Shown: positions 39,600 through 50,971 of the stretch, in pieces | Position numbering within the stretch: position 1 is the first letter of the stretch | How the letters are laid out: each line of letters begins with the position of its first letter | NCBI GenBank assembly: GCA_034440615.1 | Contig: JAOTOM010004023.1 | Coordinates: forward strand, 1-64,000 | Source: Ashinkailepas kermadecensis | Taxonomy: Eukaryota; Arthropoda; Thecostraca; Neolepadidae | Reading direction: 5' to 3' | DNA: 64,000 nucleotides | Made by a program: the position numbers and the translations under genes | The notes under the pieces: model-generated | Database searches by the model: none | The model's input: the letters and a program-made list of their open reading frames with translations, nothing else | What the model was told of the DNA's origin: nothing

Positions 39600-40514
39600 C
39601 GAGAGCCTCCTCATACCTATTGCTGAGCAATTCAACTCCTCTCTTGCTCAAATGTAACCCATCTAATGCAAACATTTCAGTCCTCCCCAGAAATCCCCCC
39701 ACAAATCCAAGAACCCCACCCCAAGTTCCTTACATATCTTGGCCACCCTGGTATTCAGCCCAATGGCTCTCGAGTACCACTCTATGCTTGCGTTAACCAT
39801 AGGGAGGATGGATGTTACCACTCCTCGTTTCCTACTCACAGCTAACCTACCTATCAAAGCCCTATACTCTTGTATTGTTTCCTCTGTTTTTGCTTTTCCT
39901 ACATCATTTACACCAACCTGCACAATTACTGTTGTGCTCTCTCCACTACCCTTCATCACTCCTTCTATCCTATCACCAACATCCTTCACCTGGGCCCCTG
40001 GGTAGCAAACACGAGTCCGTTTGTTGGGGTTCCTGCTACAAAAAGTACGGTCCATGTACCTCACTCTTGAGTCCCCTATAACTAAAACTTCCCCCTCTCC
40101 ATCATCAGCTGCCTGGTCGTTCCTACCTTCCTCCTTAGCAGCATTACTATCTCTCTCTTGCAGTACCTCAAATATATTATTAGTTTCAATGCCTTTGTCA
40201 ATTTTCCTTAAAGCTAGTCTCGTACTCTGGCGTCTAGCTACTTTCCACTCTCTACTATCATGGTCCATACTATCTCCACCCCTATCACTCCTAGACTCCT
40301 GCACCTGGCTTGCCTGGCTGACATTTCCTATGGTGGGCCCTGCCACCAAACACTTCAGACGCTCCACCTCACTTGCTAACATATCTACTTTCTTACTCAA
40401 GTCACCAATGACTACCATACACTTACACTTCCCACAGTCACCTTGCATTTTTTTTATTATTATAAAAAAAGAAGAAGAGAAGTTATCCCGATTCTCACCA
40501 GCTACCAACTCCAA
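39600..40514 (-). pseudogene. CR1 LINE ORF1 with SGNH/GDSL esterase domain
   Basis: ORF of 283 codons (39663-40514). The N-terminal part has a CGKCKCMVV motif and a short coiled-coil-like stretch (LSKKVDMLASEVERLKCLV). An SGNH hydrolase domain follows: block I VLVIGDSRVRYMD, the oxyanion block VQVGVNDVG, and in the next frame the last block HLSKRGVELLSNRYEEAL at about 39605-39660, which would carry the catalytic His. Esterase-type ORF1 proteins are known in the CR1 group and are thought to help the RNP contact membranes or lipids. One frameshift near the end breaks it. Confidence 0.8.
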
Positions 40515-41395
40515 CTAAACCAAACTAAAATTTTATTTTAAAAAACCAGATACCTTTGCAATTACACCAGTATATTGAAAATATACCTAGTGGTAATTTA
40601 AGCTCACTATTTTAGTCCTAAGCTCTATCTTAAACTAAAACACCAAAAAGACACTGACTTATTCCTCTACACTACAGAAACCTAAGCCACGAGACCGCGC
40701 CACCCGTCTACAAAGCGTTCACGTGGCTGATCGATAATTCTAGAAGCTACCTAGTGTAATTTAAGCTCACTATTTTAATCTTAAAGTCTATCTTAAATTT
40801 AAACACCAAGCGGACGCAGACTTATTCCTCTGTGCTAACAGAAACCTAAGCCACGTGGCCGCTCCACCCGTCTACAAAGCGTCCACGTGGCCGATCGATA
40901 ATTCTAGAAGCTAAAAATCTGCTGGTTAAAAAGAAACTTATGAGATAAAACTATGCAAATATATGCACAGAAGTAATTGCTAAATACCTACCACCAGCTG
41001 CAAACTCCAACTAAACCAAAGTAAACACTAATATAATCGAAAACCTAGATACCTATACAATAACACCAGGACAAGAAGATATACCTAGTGTAATTTAAGC
41101 GCACTATTTTAGTCTTCAACTCTATTTTAAACTTAACCACCGAAAAACAAACTTATTCCTCTGCACTACAGAAACCTAAGCCATGAGGCCGAGCCACCCA
41201 TCTACAAAGCGTCCACGTAACCGATCGTTAATTCTAGAAGCTACCTAGTGTAAGTTAAGCTCACTATTTTAATCTTCAACTAAAACACCAAGCAGACACA
41301 AACTTATTCCTCTATGCTAACAGCAACCTAAGCCACGTGGTCGCTCCACCCGTCTACAAACGTCCACGTGGCCGATCCATAATTATAGAATCTTA
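40498..41395 (-). repeat. Tandem repeats in the CR1 leader (four ~160-bp units in two blocks)
   Basis: Units at about 40585-40744, 40748-40914, 41087-41242 and 41245-41390 share gtaatttaagctcactattt, acttattcctct, cacccgtctacaaagcg and gatcgataattctagaag. The pair is itself duplicated with a period near 490 bp, since ccaactccaactaaacc recurs at about 40505 and 41000. They sit directly upstream of the esterase ORF1, so they are probably leader/promoter repeats. Confidence 0.8.
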
Positions 41396-42696
41396 GAATA
41401 CCTAGGATAAGTCTAATATACCCAATTTAAACAATATAACCGCTCCTTCTTAACCTAGGCCTACAATAGAACAAATCCTCCCTCCACTAACCACCTGTGC
41501 CAAACCTTTTACTCACGGTTTTCCCTCGTCACGGGAGCGCAAAAACACGACCGGTCGCGACGAGGGCAGAGCAGTGAGTGAGAAAGTGATGTATGGGTAC
41601 AATACCCATACATCCCATACAATACCCATACATGATGTACCCATACATCACAGTACAAGTGATGTATGGGTTAGTCGCGTGCATTGTAGGTTGGATAGGT
41701 TGTGTTCTGGAACGGTTATTAATATCGATACGCTGCGTAGTTGGGCCTGCATGTTGTGCATGGTGATTTTCGCCTCCCTGAAATAGGATTTTGTTTTGTG
41801 CTAGAATGCAGCCATCAGTCTGGCACAGCATGTTGTAGCTTTGTCCGGTTTCCGAAAAATTCGAGGAACGCCAATGCATGCATGGAAGCTTGATGTGAGG
41901 TATGCTTCTTTGGTATCTCCAATAATACCGATACTTTTAGGGTATTTACCATGAATAGGGAGATAGATAGGCACCTGCCTGTTTGTTATGCATTAAGTAG
42001 TTACACACCTATATGTCACCTGTCTTTTTAATGTTACTTTAAGCTAAAACTTTTTAATTTAATCCTATACTTTAACAATTCACAAGTGGCCATGTTCCAG
42101 ACTGCAAAGTATGGCAAAGAGCTCTGGTCTGTGGGACAATCAGGGGTGGAGCCTTGGATATATGTTTAGGCCTCATGCTCAGATCATAACTACCATATGC
42201 CATTTCCGCCACAAGCCAAGAGTGTGTTATGCAATAGCAAGTGAGTCTCTTATTAAGTCTAAATGCTTTATAACTTTATGTAGGGTGTACCTAGCAGTGG
42301 ATTCAGCACCTTCCTTTGGGATGTGATACTGATGAGATTGTTTATGGTAGCACAATGGGAGTGTGTTATGCAATAGCAAGTGAATTGGTGCTAGATAGGC
42401 TGCGATATATAGCTTCCTAGGAACTTGAGATAAGGGATTGATTGGGGTGAGAGTATGTACATTTCTAGTACCTTTTACATATAGGCTTAACCCAGTTGGG
42501 CCCCTGTGGCTCTTATTAAGCCTTAACACTTTATGACTATATGACTAAGCCTATGGGCATATGTTGGCTGTGGGTATGTACCATACATATGCTGTATACC
42601 CAGACTGCAAAGTATGGAAAACAGCCCTATGAGGCCCACCAGCAATGAAAAAATAGGCATCCAAATGCACAGGGAGGACAAAAACCTGTATACGTA
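41396..42696. other. Intergenic sequence without recognised genes
   Basis: Contains a short palindromic cluster at 41586-41672 (gatgtatgggta and its complement several times) and a repeated phrase gtgtgttatgcaatagcaag at about 42221 and 42360. No coding features. Confidence 0.4.
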
Positions 42697-43042
<346 letters not shown>

Positions 43043-44473
43043 AGCAACAAGTGCTTCCGCCACCCCATTCGGTTCGGGAAGTGGTAACCCTCTAGAGCCA
43101 AATTGGTCGAAGTCTGACTAATTTGAATTTTTATACTATGAACTAAAACAAACCGTAACCCCCGCTTCCACGATACGTGTTCCTCTCGATAAAAATGTAT
43201 GAGTCTAAGCCAAACGTGCGTCACCAGTGCGAGGCGAAAGCACGAGAAGAAAAATTGAGACCTCTGCAGCTCCCCCTATCCCCTCCACACATACACCCTG
43301 GGATGCCCAGATTTAGCATGGGAGTCGATAAGGATCGAATGATAGCCCTCTCGCAGTCTCTACCCTTTGGGAGCAAGGGTGGCGGGATCTAGTTTGGTGA
43401 TGAGGCAAGCACTCATGTTGGACTCGTTATTTAAGAGAGGAATACGCTATGCTTATGGCATCAGTCGTGCATCGTCGATGCATCCACCATGGTTTGCGGA
43501 ACGGCAACCGGGGACCTCTCCACCCCACTCCCCGGGATACTCTAGACTTCAAACGGGAGTCAATATAGACCGCTCGATATAGCCCGTTTGAAAACAGTTC
43601 TAGCGCCCCGCAATGCTGACACCTACACGGATCACGGATACACGGAAAATCCACATACACTGAATACCCCCCCCCCACACACACACGCACACATACACGG
43701 AAAATCCACGTAATAACAATATTATTGGAATATTCACTATTCGCGCATGCATCCAGTCGTCGCATCATAAACGTAGCTTTAAATTCCTCCACAAATTTGT
43801 TGTTAGATCACCGTTGCATGCCATGTGTGTGAATAGACGGAGGGGGGGGGGTCGGCCACCTAAGATCTGGAACTAGAAGCACAAAATTTGGAGGAATTAC
43901 AGCTGCAGTGAACTCGCTGCAGTATACATTTCATGACCCCAGGTCAATGTCTTCAGGGTCAAATGAAGTTACAATCGGCCTCCACTCCACCGTTCATACG
44001 TACGCTCGCTACTTACGCTGGTACAGACCGTGCGTGCTGTCGTTACGGCCGGAGTACGGACCCATCGTGCGATCGTTACGGCCAGCGTAAAAAGAAATGT
44101 TTTCTAAAATAAAATATATGCAACATAACCTAACCTAGCCTCCCATTGGAGAAAAAAGTATGGGAAAAGGAAAATGCAAAGAAATTGGTTCTCTGAAAAT
44201 TTTCAACATTTTAAAACCTAACCAAACCTAACCTAACCTAACATCAGCTGCTTTTGAAGAAAAAAATAACTCTTTTTTCAATTCTTAAAATAATCCAAAA
44301 ATTTTCCAACTTAAAAAACTGAACTAACATAACCTAACCAAGCCTAACTCATTTGCTTGCTTCATGGAGGAAAATGTGTATCAAACTTGCCTTGTTAGTT
44401 TATACTGCAATAATACCCAAGCTTCTGAACTATGCTGTGGACGAATCTTGTCAAGATTCTTGGCACTGTTGCT
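43043..44473. other. Intergenic sequence with CCTAAC-rich patches
   Basis: No gene recognised. 44120-44345 has several cctaacctaac runs followed by a module also seen near 5880-5960 (cttcatggaggaaaatgtgt-like). Confidence 0.4.
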
Positions 44474-45042
44474 CAGGGATGACGATTTTTTAAAAACATT
44501 GGGGGGCCGAAGTGCCAACGCACTAGACCCCATCCCCCCCCCAAAAAAAAACTCGTCGTATTTAGCCCACTATATTTTCGGATCACAGTAATTCCGATTT
44601 TTATTCGACGATGTGTATGTTTATGTTTATTCAGCATCCTCACCAACGGGGAAAATCGTCCAATAACTGGTGAAGTCACATAATTAAAAGAGCAGTGCTC
44701 AGTACATGTCAACATAACAACTCTGAGTAATAGCATGCGACTGCCGTGCCTAATAGTGGGCTCGGATCTATCGTCACCGTCACCGTCACCGTTACCCTCC
44801 TCCTCACTCCACACACCAACAAACACACACCGGCTTAAATAAAAATACTTCAGCGATCAGATGCAGGCAAAAACACACCGGCATTGATGGAGCATCAGAG
44901 CACAGCAGAACTGAATAGTAATGACGGTGGGTGAAAGTATTTCATTGGTGCCTGACATGAGGGAGGGAAACTTTTCCCTTTAGTACGCCACTGCGGCTGC
45001 TCAACGTGTTTTTTTCCGCAGATTGCACGATCGAGAGTAGAT
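44474..45042 (+). mobile_element. Dispersed noncoding repeat, copy 1 (hAT-like terminus)
   Basis: About 570 bp shared with 61849-62418, starting at CAGGGATGACGATTTTTTAA and running through a G-run, caccgtcaccgtcaccgtta and cgtgtttttttccgcagatt. The start resembles the right ends of the repeats at 46726-47035 and 57200-57415 (ending in AAATCGACGCCCCTG, its reverse complement). This suggests terminal inverted repeats of hAT type; no transposase is seen. Confidence 0.55.
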
Positions 45043-48000
45043 TGCAGATTGCACATTAGTTCCTTACAAGTGTCAGCAATACATTTCCTTCATGTGCTTT
45101 AAACATGATTCAAGAAAGCACTGTCATCGATTTTAAACTTGCAAAAAGAGTGGGCCGCCTGATGTTTTGAGTGCTATTTGAGTGAATTTGCTGTCTTGTT
45201 AGTGAACTGACCATTTATTGAGATATAAGTACTTTAACTTTGCCTGCTTCTATCATGAAACATTTGTCATGTTCCAATACATCAGAAATCATCAGAATAA
45301 CTTCTTGTCCACAAACCGGTGCATCCGTTTCTATGAATTTTTCATATTTATTAACACTAATGATGTAGATCTGATTTGCAAATTTATTACAGAAAATATC
45401 ATCAGCACAGGATTCCATTCCTGAAAATATAGTACTTTCAACATGTTATTGTTCTTTTACATTTCAACATGTTAAGTTGGGTTACATTTTTTATTGTAAA
45501 AAAATACATTGCTTGAAATTTTTACAACTTGATGTTTTGATTTTGTTTTTCTCCAAAGGGAGGGTAGGCTAGGTTAGGTTAGGTTATGTTGCATTTCTTT
45601 TGATTTAAAAAGAATAGCTTATCCTATGACACCTAATTCAAAGCATTTTTGGTGTTATTTTGCTCACAACCTGAAATGTAGGCATTTGTATAGAAGATGA
45701 GTGGTCCCATAATTTGGGTCACATTCATAAACATTGCATTGAAATGATACATTCCACGAATTCATAAAACACCTTAAAACACAACTTTACCAAAATGAGC
45801 AGTAACATCATGTTCATCACATTCTTAAACATTGCATTAAACAAATCAAGAAATCAGAAATTGCCTTAAGCTGTAAATTTACCAAATGGTGTGCCAACCC
45901 CTGGACGGAAATGCAACACTAGGTGCCCCAATCCAGGACAGAAAAAGCACCAGGTGCAGTGGAGTGAAAATATTAATAAAAGTAAACTAAAAACAGCCCT
46001 TCTTGAAGACATACGTGATAGTTATGTGATATTAAAATGGAAACCCTGAGCACAAATCAGAAAAAGGCATGGACTGGACTTTAGGCGCTGTAATTTTTGT
46101 AACCGGAATTTTTTATTTGGATGTTCTTGTTCAAGCTTACCTGCCTACTTCTTCAACTACTGTTCCTTTGGGAATTAAATAGCAGCAGGCTATTTATTCA
46201 CTATTTAAATTCACACCAATATGCAGATACATCAGAAAGTGCGAAGTACAAAAAACGAATCAGTACGTCACATGAGATTGGGCTACGGATTAAACACTGC
46301 GCGCAATTGCATCAAGAATGTCTCACCTCCGTCACATTTGTCGACTGCAACCTCAAATTTAGACTTTAGGCGCTGGAATTTTTGTAAATGGGATTTTTTA
46401 TTTGGATGTTCTGAGAAACGCCCACCACGATTTGTGGCATTTATTGCGCGCAAGTGTCTATCAAGTCTCTCCAGACACATTTGGTGATGGGCTTTGACCT
46501 TATATAACTTACAAGCAGGTGTTTGTCACTTCTGCAGCCGCCACAGGCCCATATTTCTGAGCTGTGACGTCACGAGTGAGATTGCCAGGCTGCGCCGAAT
46601 TTCTCCACCGAATTTGGAATATGCCCGATTTCTGCTCGGGTGCGTCAGTAAATAAGCCCCGGTAAAGCGACGATAAACTATGTACCGCGTTGCCAAGGAT
46701 TAAGGTTGCTTTTATGATGTAAGTCGTGCTTGAAAATTGGAAGGAAATCCAACTCCTTTGTTTTTTTCCACAAAGTTGTCAATTTTACAGCAAAGGGTGG
46801 AGAGTCAATCCACTATCCAATTCAAATCTGTTTCATTTCAGTACAAAATGTGCTGGTTGGCATCAACTAAGCTACGTAAGTTGCATGGTGTTTTTTTTTC
46901 TTTTTTCTTTAACTTTCTTCTCAGCATAAAAATAGCATATGTTATTGGGGGGGAGTAAATCAACATTGAGGGGGCCAAGATCAAAATTGGTGGAGCAATG
47001 GCCCCCACAAAAGGATACAAATCGACGCCCCTGCGTTGGAGAAAAAAATAGAAACCAAAATTAAGCGAGGTACATTTCGAAAATTTTATAAATTGAACAA
47101 CCGAACCCAACCTAACCGAACCTAACGTCAGCTCCTTTCGAAGGAAAATTTCCGATTTTATTTTATGTTTGAATTTTTTTTTTTAATTTCGAAGTTCAGC
47201 ATCTAAACTAGCCTAACCTAGCTAAACCGGTATTATTGTGCTTTAAGGTGGTAACAAGACAAGTTTTTACACACATTTAATTCCATGTAGCAAACAAATG
47301 GGTTAGATTTGGCTACGTTGGGTTAGTTTAGGCTTTCCAAGTGGGAAAACTTTTCAAAAAAATTCCAAAAAAGTTTCCCCCAAAAATTTCGAATTAATTG
47401 GTAACCTTGCAGTATAAGGTGTTTTTTTTTCTCATTTTTTTTAAATTTTTGTCTGCAGAATACCATGTTTATGAAGGTGACTAAGATGATTGGATCCACT
47501 TATTTTCTTTGTGAATGCTTACTTTTCAGGTTGTGAGCAAAATATTACCAAAAAGGGCTTTGAGTTCGGTAACATAACATAAACATAGATGTTTTTTTTC
47601 CTTAATGCAACAAAACCTAACCTAACCTAGCCTAACCTATCGTTTGAGAACAAAAAAAATAAACAAAATAAAAATGTCAATTAATTTATTTTCTGAAAAT
47701 TCTCAACCTTAATAAAGAAACCTAACCCAACCTAACCTAACCTAAGCTGCTTTTGAAGAAAACAAAAGTCTGAACATGTTTGTTTTTTGTTTTTTAAAAA
47801 CTTTTTGGTATTATTGTGCTTTAAGGAACAAGGAAAGTGTTGTGGGCGCTGTATGACCAACGCAGTCAATGCGGCCGTAAGCCCAAATAACTAACCAACC
47901 AACCAAGAAAAGTTTTTACACACATTTGTCACCATAAAGCAAACAAATTGGTTAGGATTGGTTAGGGTAGGTTGGTTTAAGTTTTTCAGTTGGACAATTT

Positions 48001-48229
48001 GTCATTTTTTCCAAATTAAATTAAATATATTTTCACCGAAAATAAGTGGTCCCATCGTCTTAGTCACCGTCATGAACATGGTATTCTGAAGAAAAATTAG
48101 AACAAACAAACAATCACCTTAAACTGCAAGTTTACCAATCATTTTTTATTCAACAGCAACTTAAAATAGGTTAGGTTCGGCTTGGTTAAGTTCTTTAAAC
48201 TTTGAAAATTGAATATTGAAAAATGCTCT
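45043..48229. repeat. Mosaic of dispersed AT-rich repeats with CCTAAC runs
   Basis: No genes. 45625-45750 (inverted) and 47455-47580 belong to the repeat also at 5500-5600 and 57465-57590. 46077-46131 and 46364-46415 are a direct repeat (gactttaggcgctg..tttttatttggatgttct). 46726-47035 is a copy of the repeat at 48925-49260. Short cctaacctaac arrays occur near 47107, 47210, 47612 and 47720, and inverted near 45572. Confidence 0.55.
47838..47901 (+). mobile_element. Hairpin-only micro-retroposon 3 (64 bp)
   Basis: Begins just before GGGCGCTGTATGACCAA, passes CAATGCGGCC and ends in AAATAACTAACCAACCAA, matching the I-type LINE 3' terminus. The flanks aacaaggaaag (47827-47837) and accaagaaaag (47902-47912) look like a slightly diverged target duplication. 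A related copy of the host repeat at 47231-47275 lacks the insert and serves as an empty site. Confidence 0.7.
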
Positions 48230-49260
48230 AACTCTCTCGTGCGCAGTGAAATTGAAACACGCCTGATGCTACCAATATCTGCAATATAAGAGAAAAAAGC
48301 TATGACGTCACCAAATCTTGAAGGCGAATTTTGGTGTACCTTCTAAGGTAATAGTATCGTGAGGCAGCGGGAATTTAATGCCGCTACAGGCCTTGGCCGC
48401 TACCAGACACTGGTCTTGTATGACTCTTTAGGGTTTGTTTAGGAAGTCATGTGTGGCAATAGCTTACTAACCAGTTTTCTTCAGGAATATCAATTATAAT
48501 GAGGTGTCTATACGGCTTCTTGCTGACTTTTCTCTCGTGTTTTCATAGGCTGGCAGATTGGCTCAAACGTGGCTTTTGTTGGTTCAGTTTGAGATTGGGT
48601 AGCCCCATATCAATATCAATGCACATTGTCATTGGGTATGTAGGTAGGTAGGTACCTTGGTAAATATCAAGCTGATGGTGTGATGGGTAGGTTGCTGAAT
48701 ATAATTATAGTTTGTATATCCACAATATCAATGATAACCATGATTTGCATGCAAGTTTGACAATGACTGGAAATTGAGAATGGAATTAATGATGTTCAAG
48801 CTCCATATGCATGTGGTTTTGCCATTGGTGGTGTGTACCGACATTAGTATGACCATGCAATTGTTGTTTAGTTGCTTAGCGGATTTTTTTCTTCAGACAA
48901 TCTGGTTTAAAATGCATTAGCATTGCTTATTTCAACATTTTATGATGCAAGCTGTACTTCCACAGTGGGGGGAAATACTGCTATTTTGTTTGTTTTTTTG
49001 CACAAAATTTTACATTTTTCAGCAAAAGGTGGAGAGTCAGTCCACTATCTAATCCAAATCTGTTTCTATTCAGTACAAAATGTGCTGGTTAACATCAATA
49101 TTTATAGTTAGCATGATATTTTTTCATTTTTTCCCGTTAGCTTTCTTATCAGCATAACATAGCATAGGTAATTGGGGGGGCCCAAATCAACATTGCGGGG
49201 GACAAAGATCAACATTGGTGGGGCCATGATCCCCACAAAAGGATACAAATCGACCCCCTC
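48230..49260. repeat. About 1-kb duplicated segment, copy 1 (BEL-free)
   Basis: Matches 49610-50520 followed by the sequence right of the BEL element: gaaattgaaacacgcctgat, gctggcagattggctca, aaatatcaagctgatggtgt and aatctggtttaaaatgcatt are shared in order. No coding content. Confidence 0.75.
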
Positions 49261-50520
49261 TGGTAGTCCTCCATTTTGTCGAGAAAAAATCATGTAACGT
49301 CCAAAACTATATGGGCAATGCATAAACTTCGCACATCGCATGCGCAGCCCCACCCCCACCAAAACTACAAATTATTTTGTGGAGGAGCAAAGTAAAATTA
49401 AAACCATTTAGACATGTCCCCATATCAGCCCCCGCCTTCAGCACCTAAAATATCACACAAACTATAACGTAAAATTCCCTTAACGTAAATGTTCACCTGC
49501 CTGCACCTTGATAGCAAACACTCGCTATTATAGACAGGCATGTAACGTACTCGCTTTAGAGGCGGCGCAAATGACCTTTATGGTCCGGCACGCCTAAAAA
49601 GATCACTCTTCCCCCATGCGCAGCGAAATTGAAACATGCCTGATGCTACCAATTTCTGCAATATATGAGGAAAAAGCTGTGACGTCACCAAGGCTTGAAG
49701 GCTAACTTTGGTGTACCTTTTAAGGTTTGATTTGGAAGTCATGTGCGCCATAACTTAGTACATATTGCTCAGGAATATCAATTATAATGCAGTGTCCATG
49801 CAGCTTATTGCTGAGTTTTGTCTTTCATGGTGTCATAAGCTGGCAGATTGGCTCACACATGGCTCTCGTTGGTTCAGTTTGAGACTTGGATTCCCCATAT
49901 CAAAATTGAATGCATGCATATGGATCTATTTGAAGAGGTACTGATGATCTGAAGCCACTGCGATGGTCTCATGGCAGTTTCAAGCTGCACTGAGTCATAT
50001 GTAATGTTGCAACATCGTCCGGTTTCTCGATGGGCGAATAAGTCGTATCACTGTGACTGTTTGTGACGTCATCAAAACGTTGCATCCATATCCAGTGGTA
50101 TATTTGAACAGTGCGACATTTCCTGCCGATATGCGGCACATTCGGTTATATCTATTGTGTAAAAAACGCTATAGGAGAAAAAAAAAAAAAATACCTTTTT
50201 TCTCGGGTGGAAGGGGTACCTAGGTAGGCACCAGGTAAATATCAAGCTGATGGTGTGATGGGTGGGCTGTTGAAGATAATTCTAGTTTGTATATCCACAA
50301 TCTCAATGATAACTGTGATTGTTGTTCACTGGTTCACTCACTGGTATGCAAGTTTGACAATGACTGGAAAGTGAGAATGGAATGAACCTTATTCAAGCTC
50401 CATATGCATGTGGTTTTACCATTGGTGGTGTATACAAACATCAGTATGACAATGCAATTGTTGTTTTGTGGCTGAACATTTTTTGTTGTTGTTGAACAAT
50501 CTGGTTTAAAATGCATTAGC
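49261..50520. repeat. Duplicated segment, copy 2 (left of BEL)
   Basis: 49610-50520 is the second copy of the segment at 48230-48925 and ends with aaaatgcattagc, exactly where the BEL 5' LTR starts. 49261-49609 has no recognised feature. Confidence 0.65.
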
Positions 50521-50897
50521 TGTTGCAGACTGCGAGTGGTATGGATAAGCGCCATCTATGTTGCTTCCATAGATGGCGCACCTGAGCTCTAGAGTTGATT
50601 TCATTAGTTAGAAGGCCTCCGCTAGATGCCTCTGTTTGAGACTCCAGCGTCTAGTGTTTGGTGCAGAGGGAATTTTCCATGACTGTGCATTTGTAATGCG
50701 GAAAACCCTGCACTCGTTGGCAGCGCTAAGGAGCGGGCAGTTGACTGCGTGGCAGAGGGTGTGGCCGGTGGTACACTCTTGTCGTCGGACGTGAGGCGAG
50801 TGGAAGTCAAGTTCGTGTTTGGGCGTTGCCGTTTGTGCCATTCGTAAAGCCAAGAATAGAAGCTATATTCATCAGACTCATCTCTTCATTCGCAACA
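50521..50897 (+). repeat. BEL/Pao 5' LTR (377 bp)
   Basis: Starts TGTTGCAGAC and ends CGCAACA, a TG...CA boundary with TGTTG/CAACA ends. Contains a perfect 12-bp hairpin (gcgccatctatg, 7-nt loop, catagatggcgc; 50549-50579). A second copy starts at 56422. Confidence 0.9.
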
Positions 50898-50898
50898 T

Positions 50899-50916
50899 AT
50901 GGTGCCGAAACCAGGG
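50899..50916 (+). promoter_or_regulatory. Primer-binding site of BEL/Pao element
   Basis: ATGGTGCCGAAACCAGG starts one to two bases after the LTR, the position and TGG start expected for a tRNA-primed minus-strand site. The tRNA species was not determined. Confidence 0.75.
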
Positions 50917-50971
50917 AGATACTCTTGCCATTGCATTGAGCAAGGTCAGTTAGTCATTCGGTGTCGGTGTA

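Noticed and set aside
41586..41672. Clustered palindromes (gatgtatgggta) as a possible structured RNA
   Set aside because: Short, low complexity and not repeated elsewhere in the window; too weak to call.
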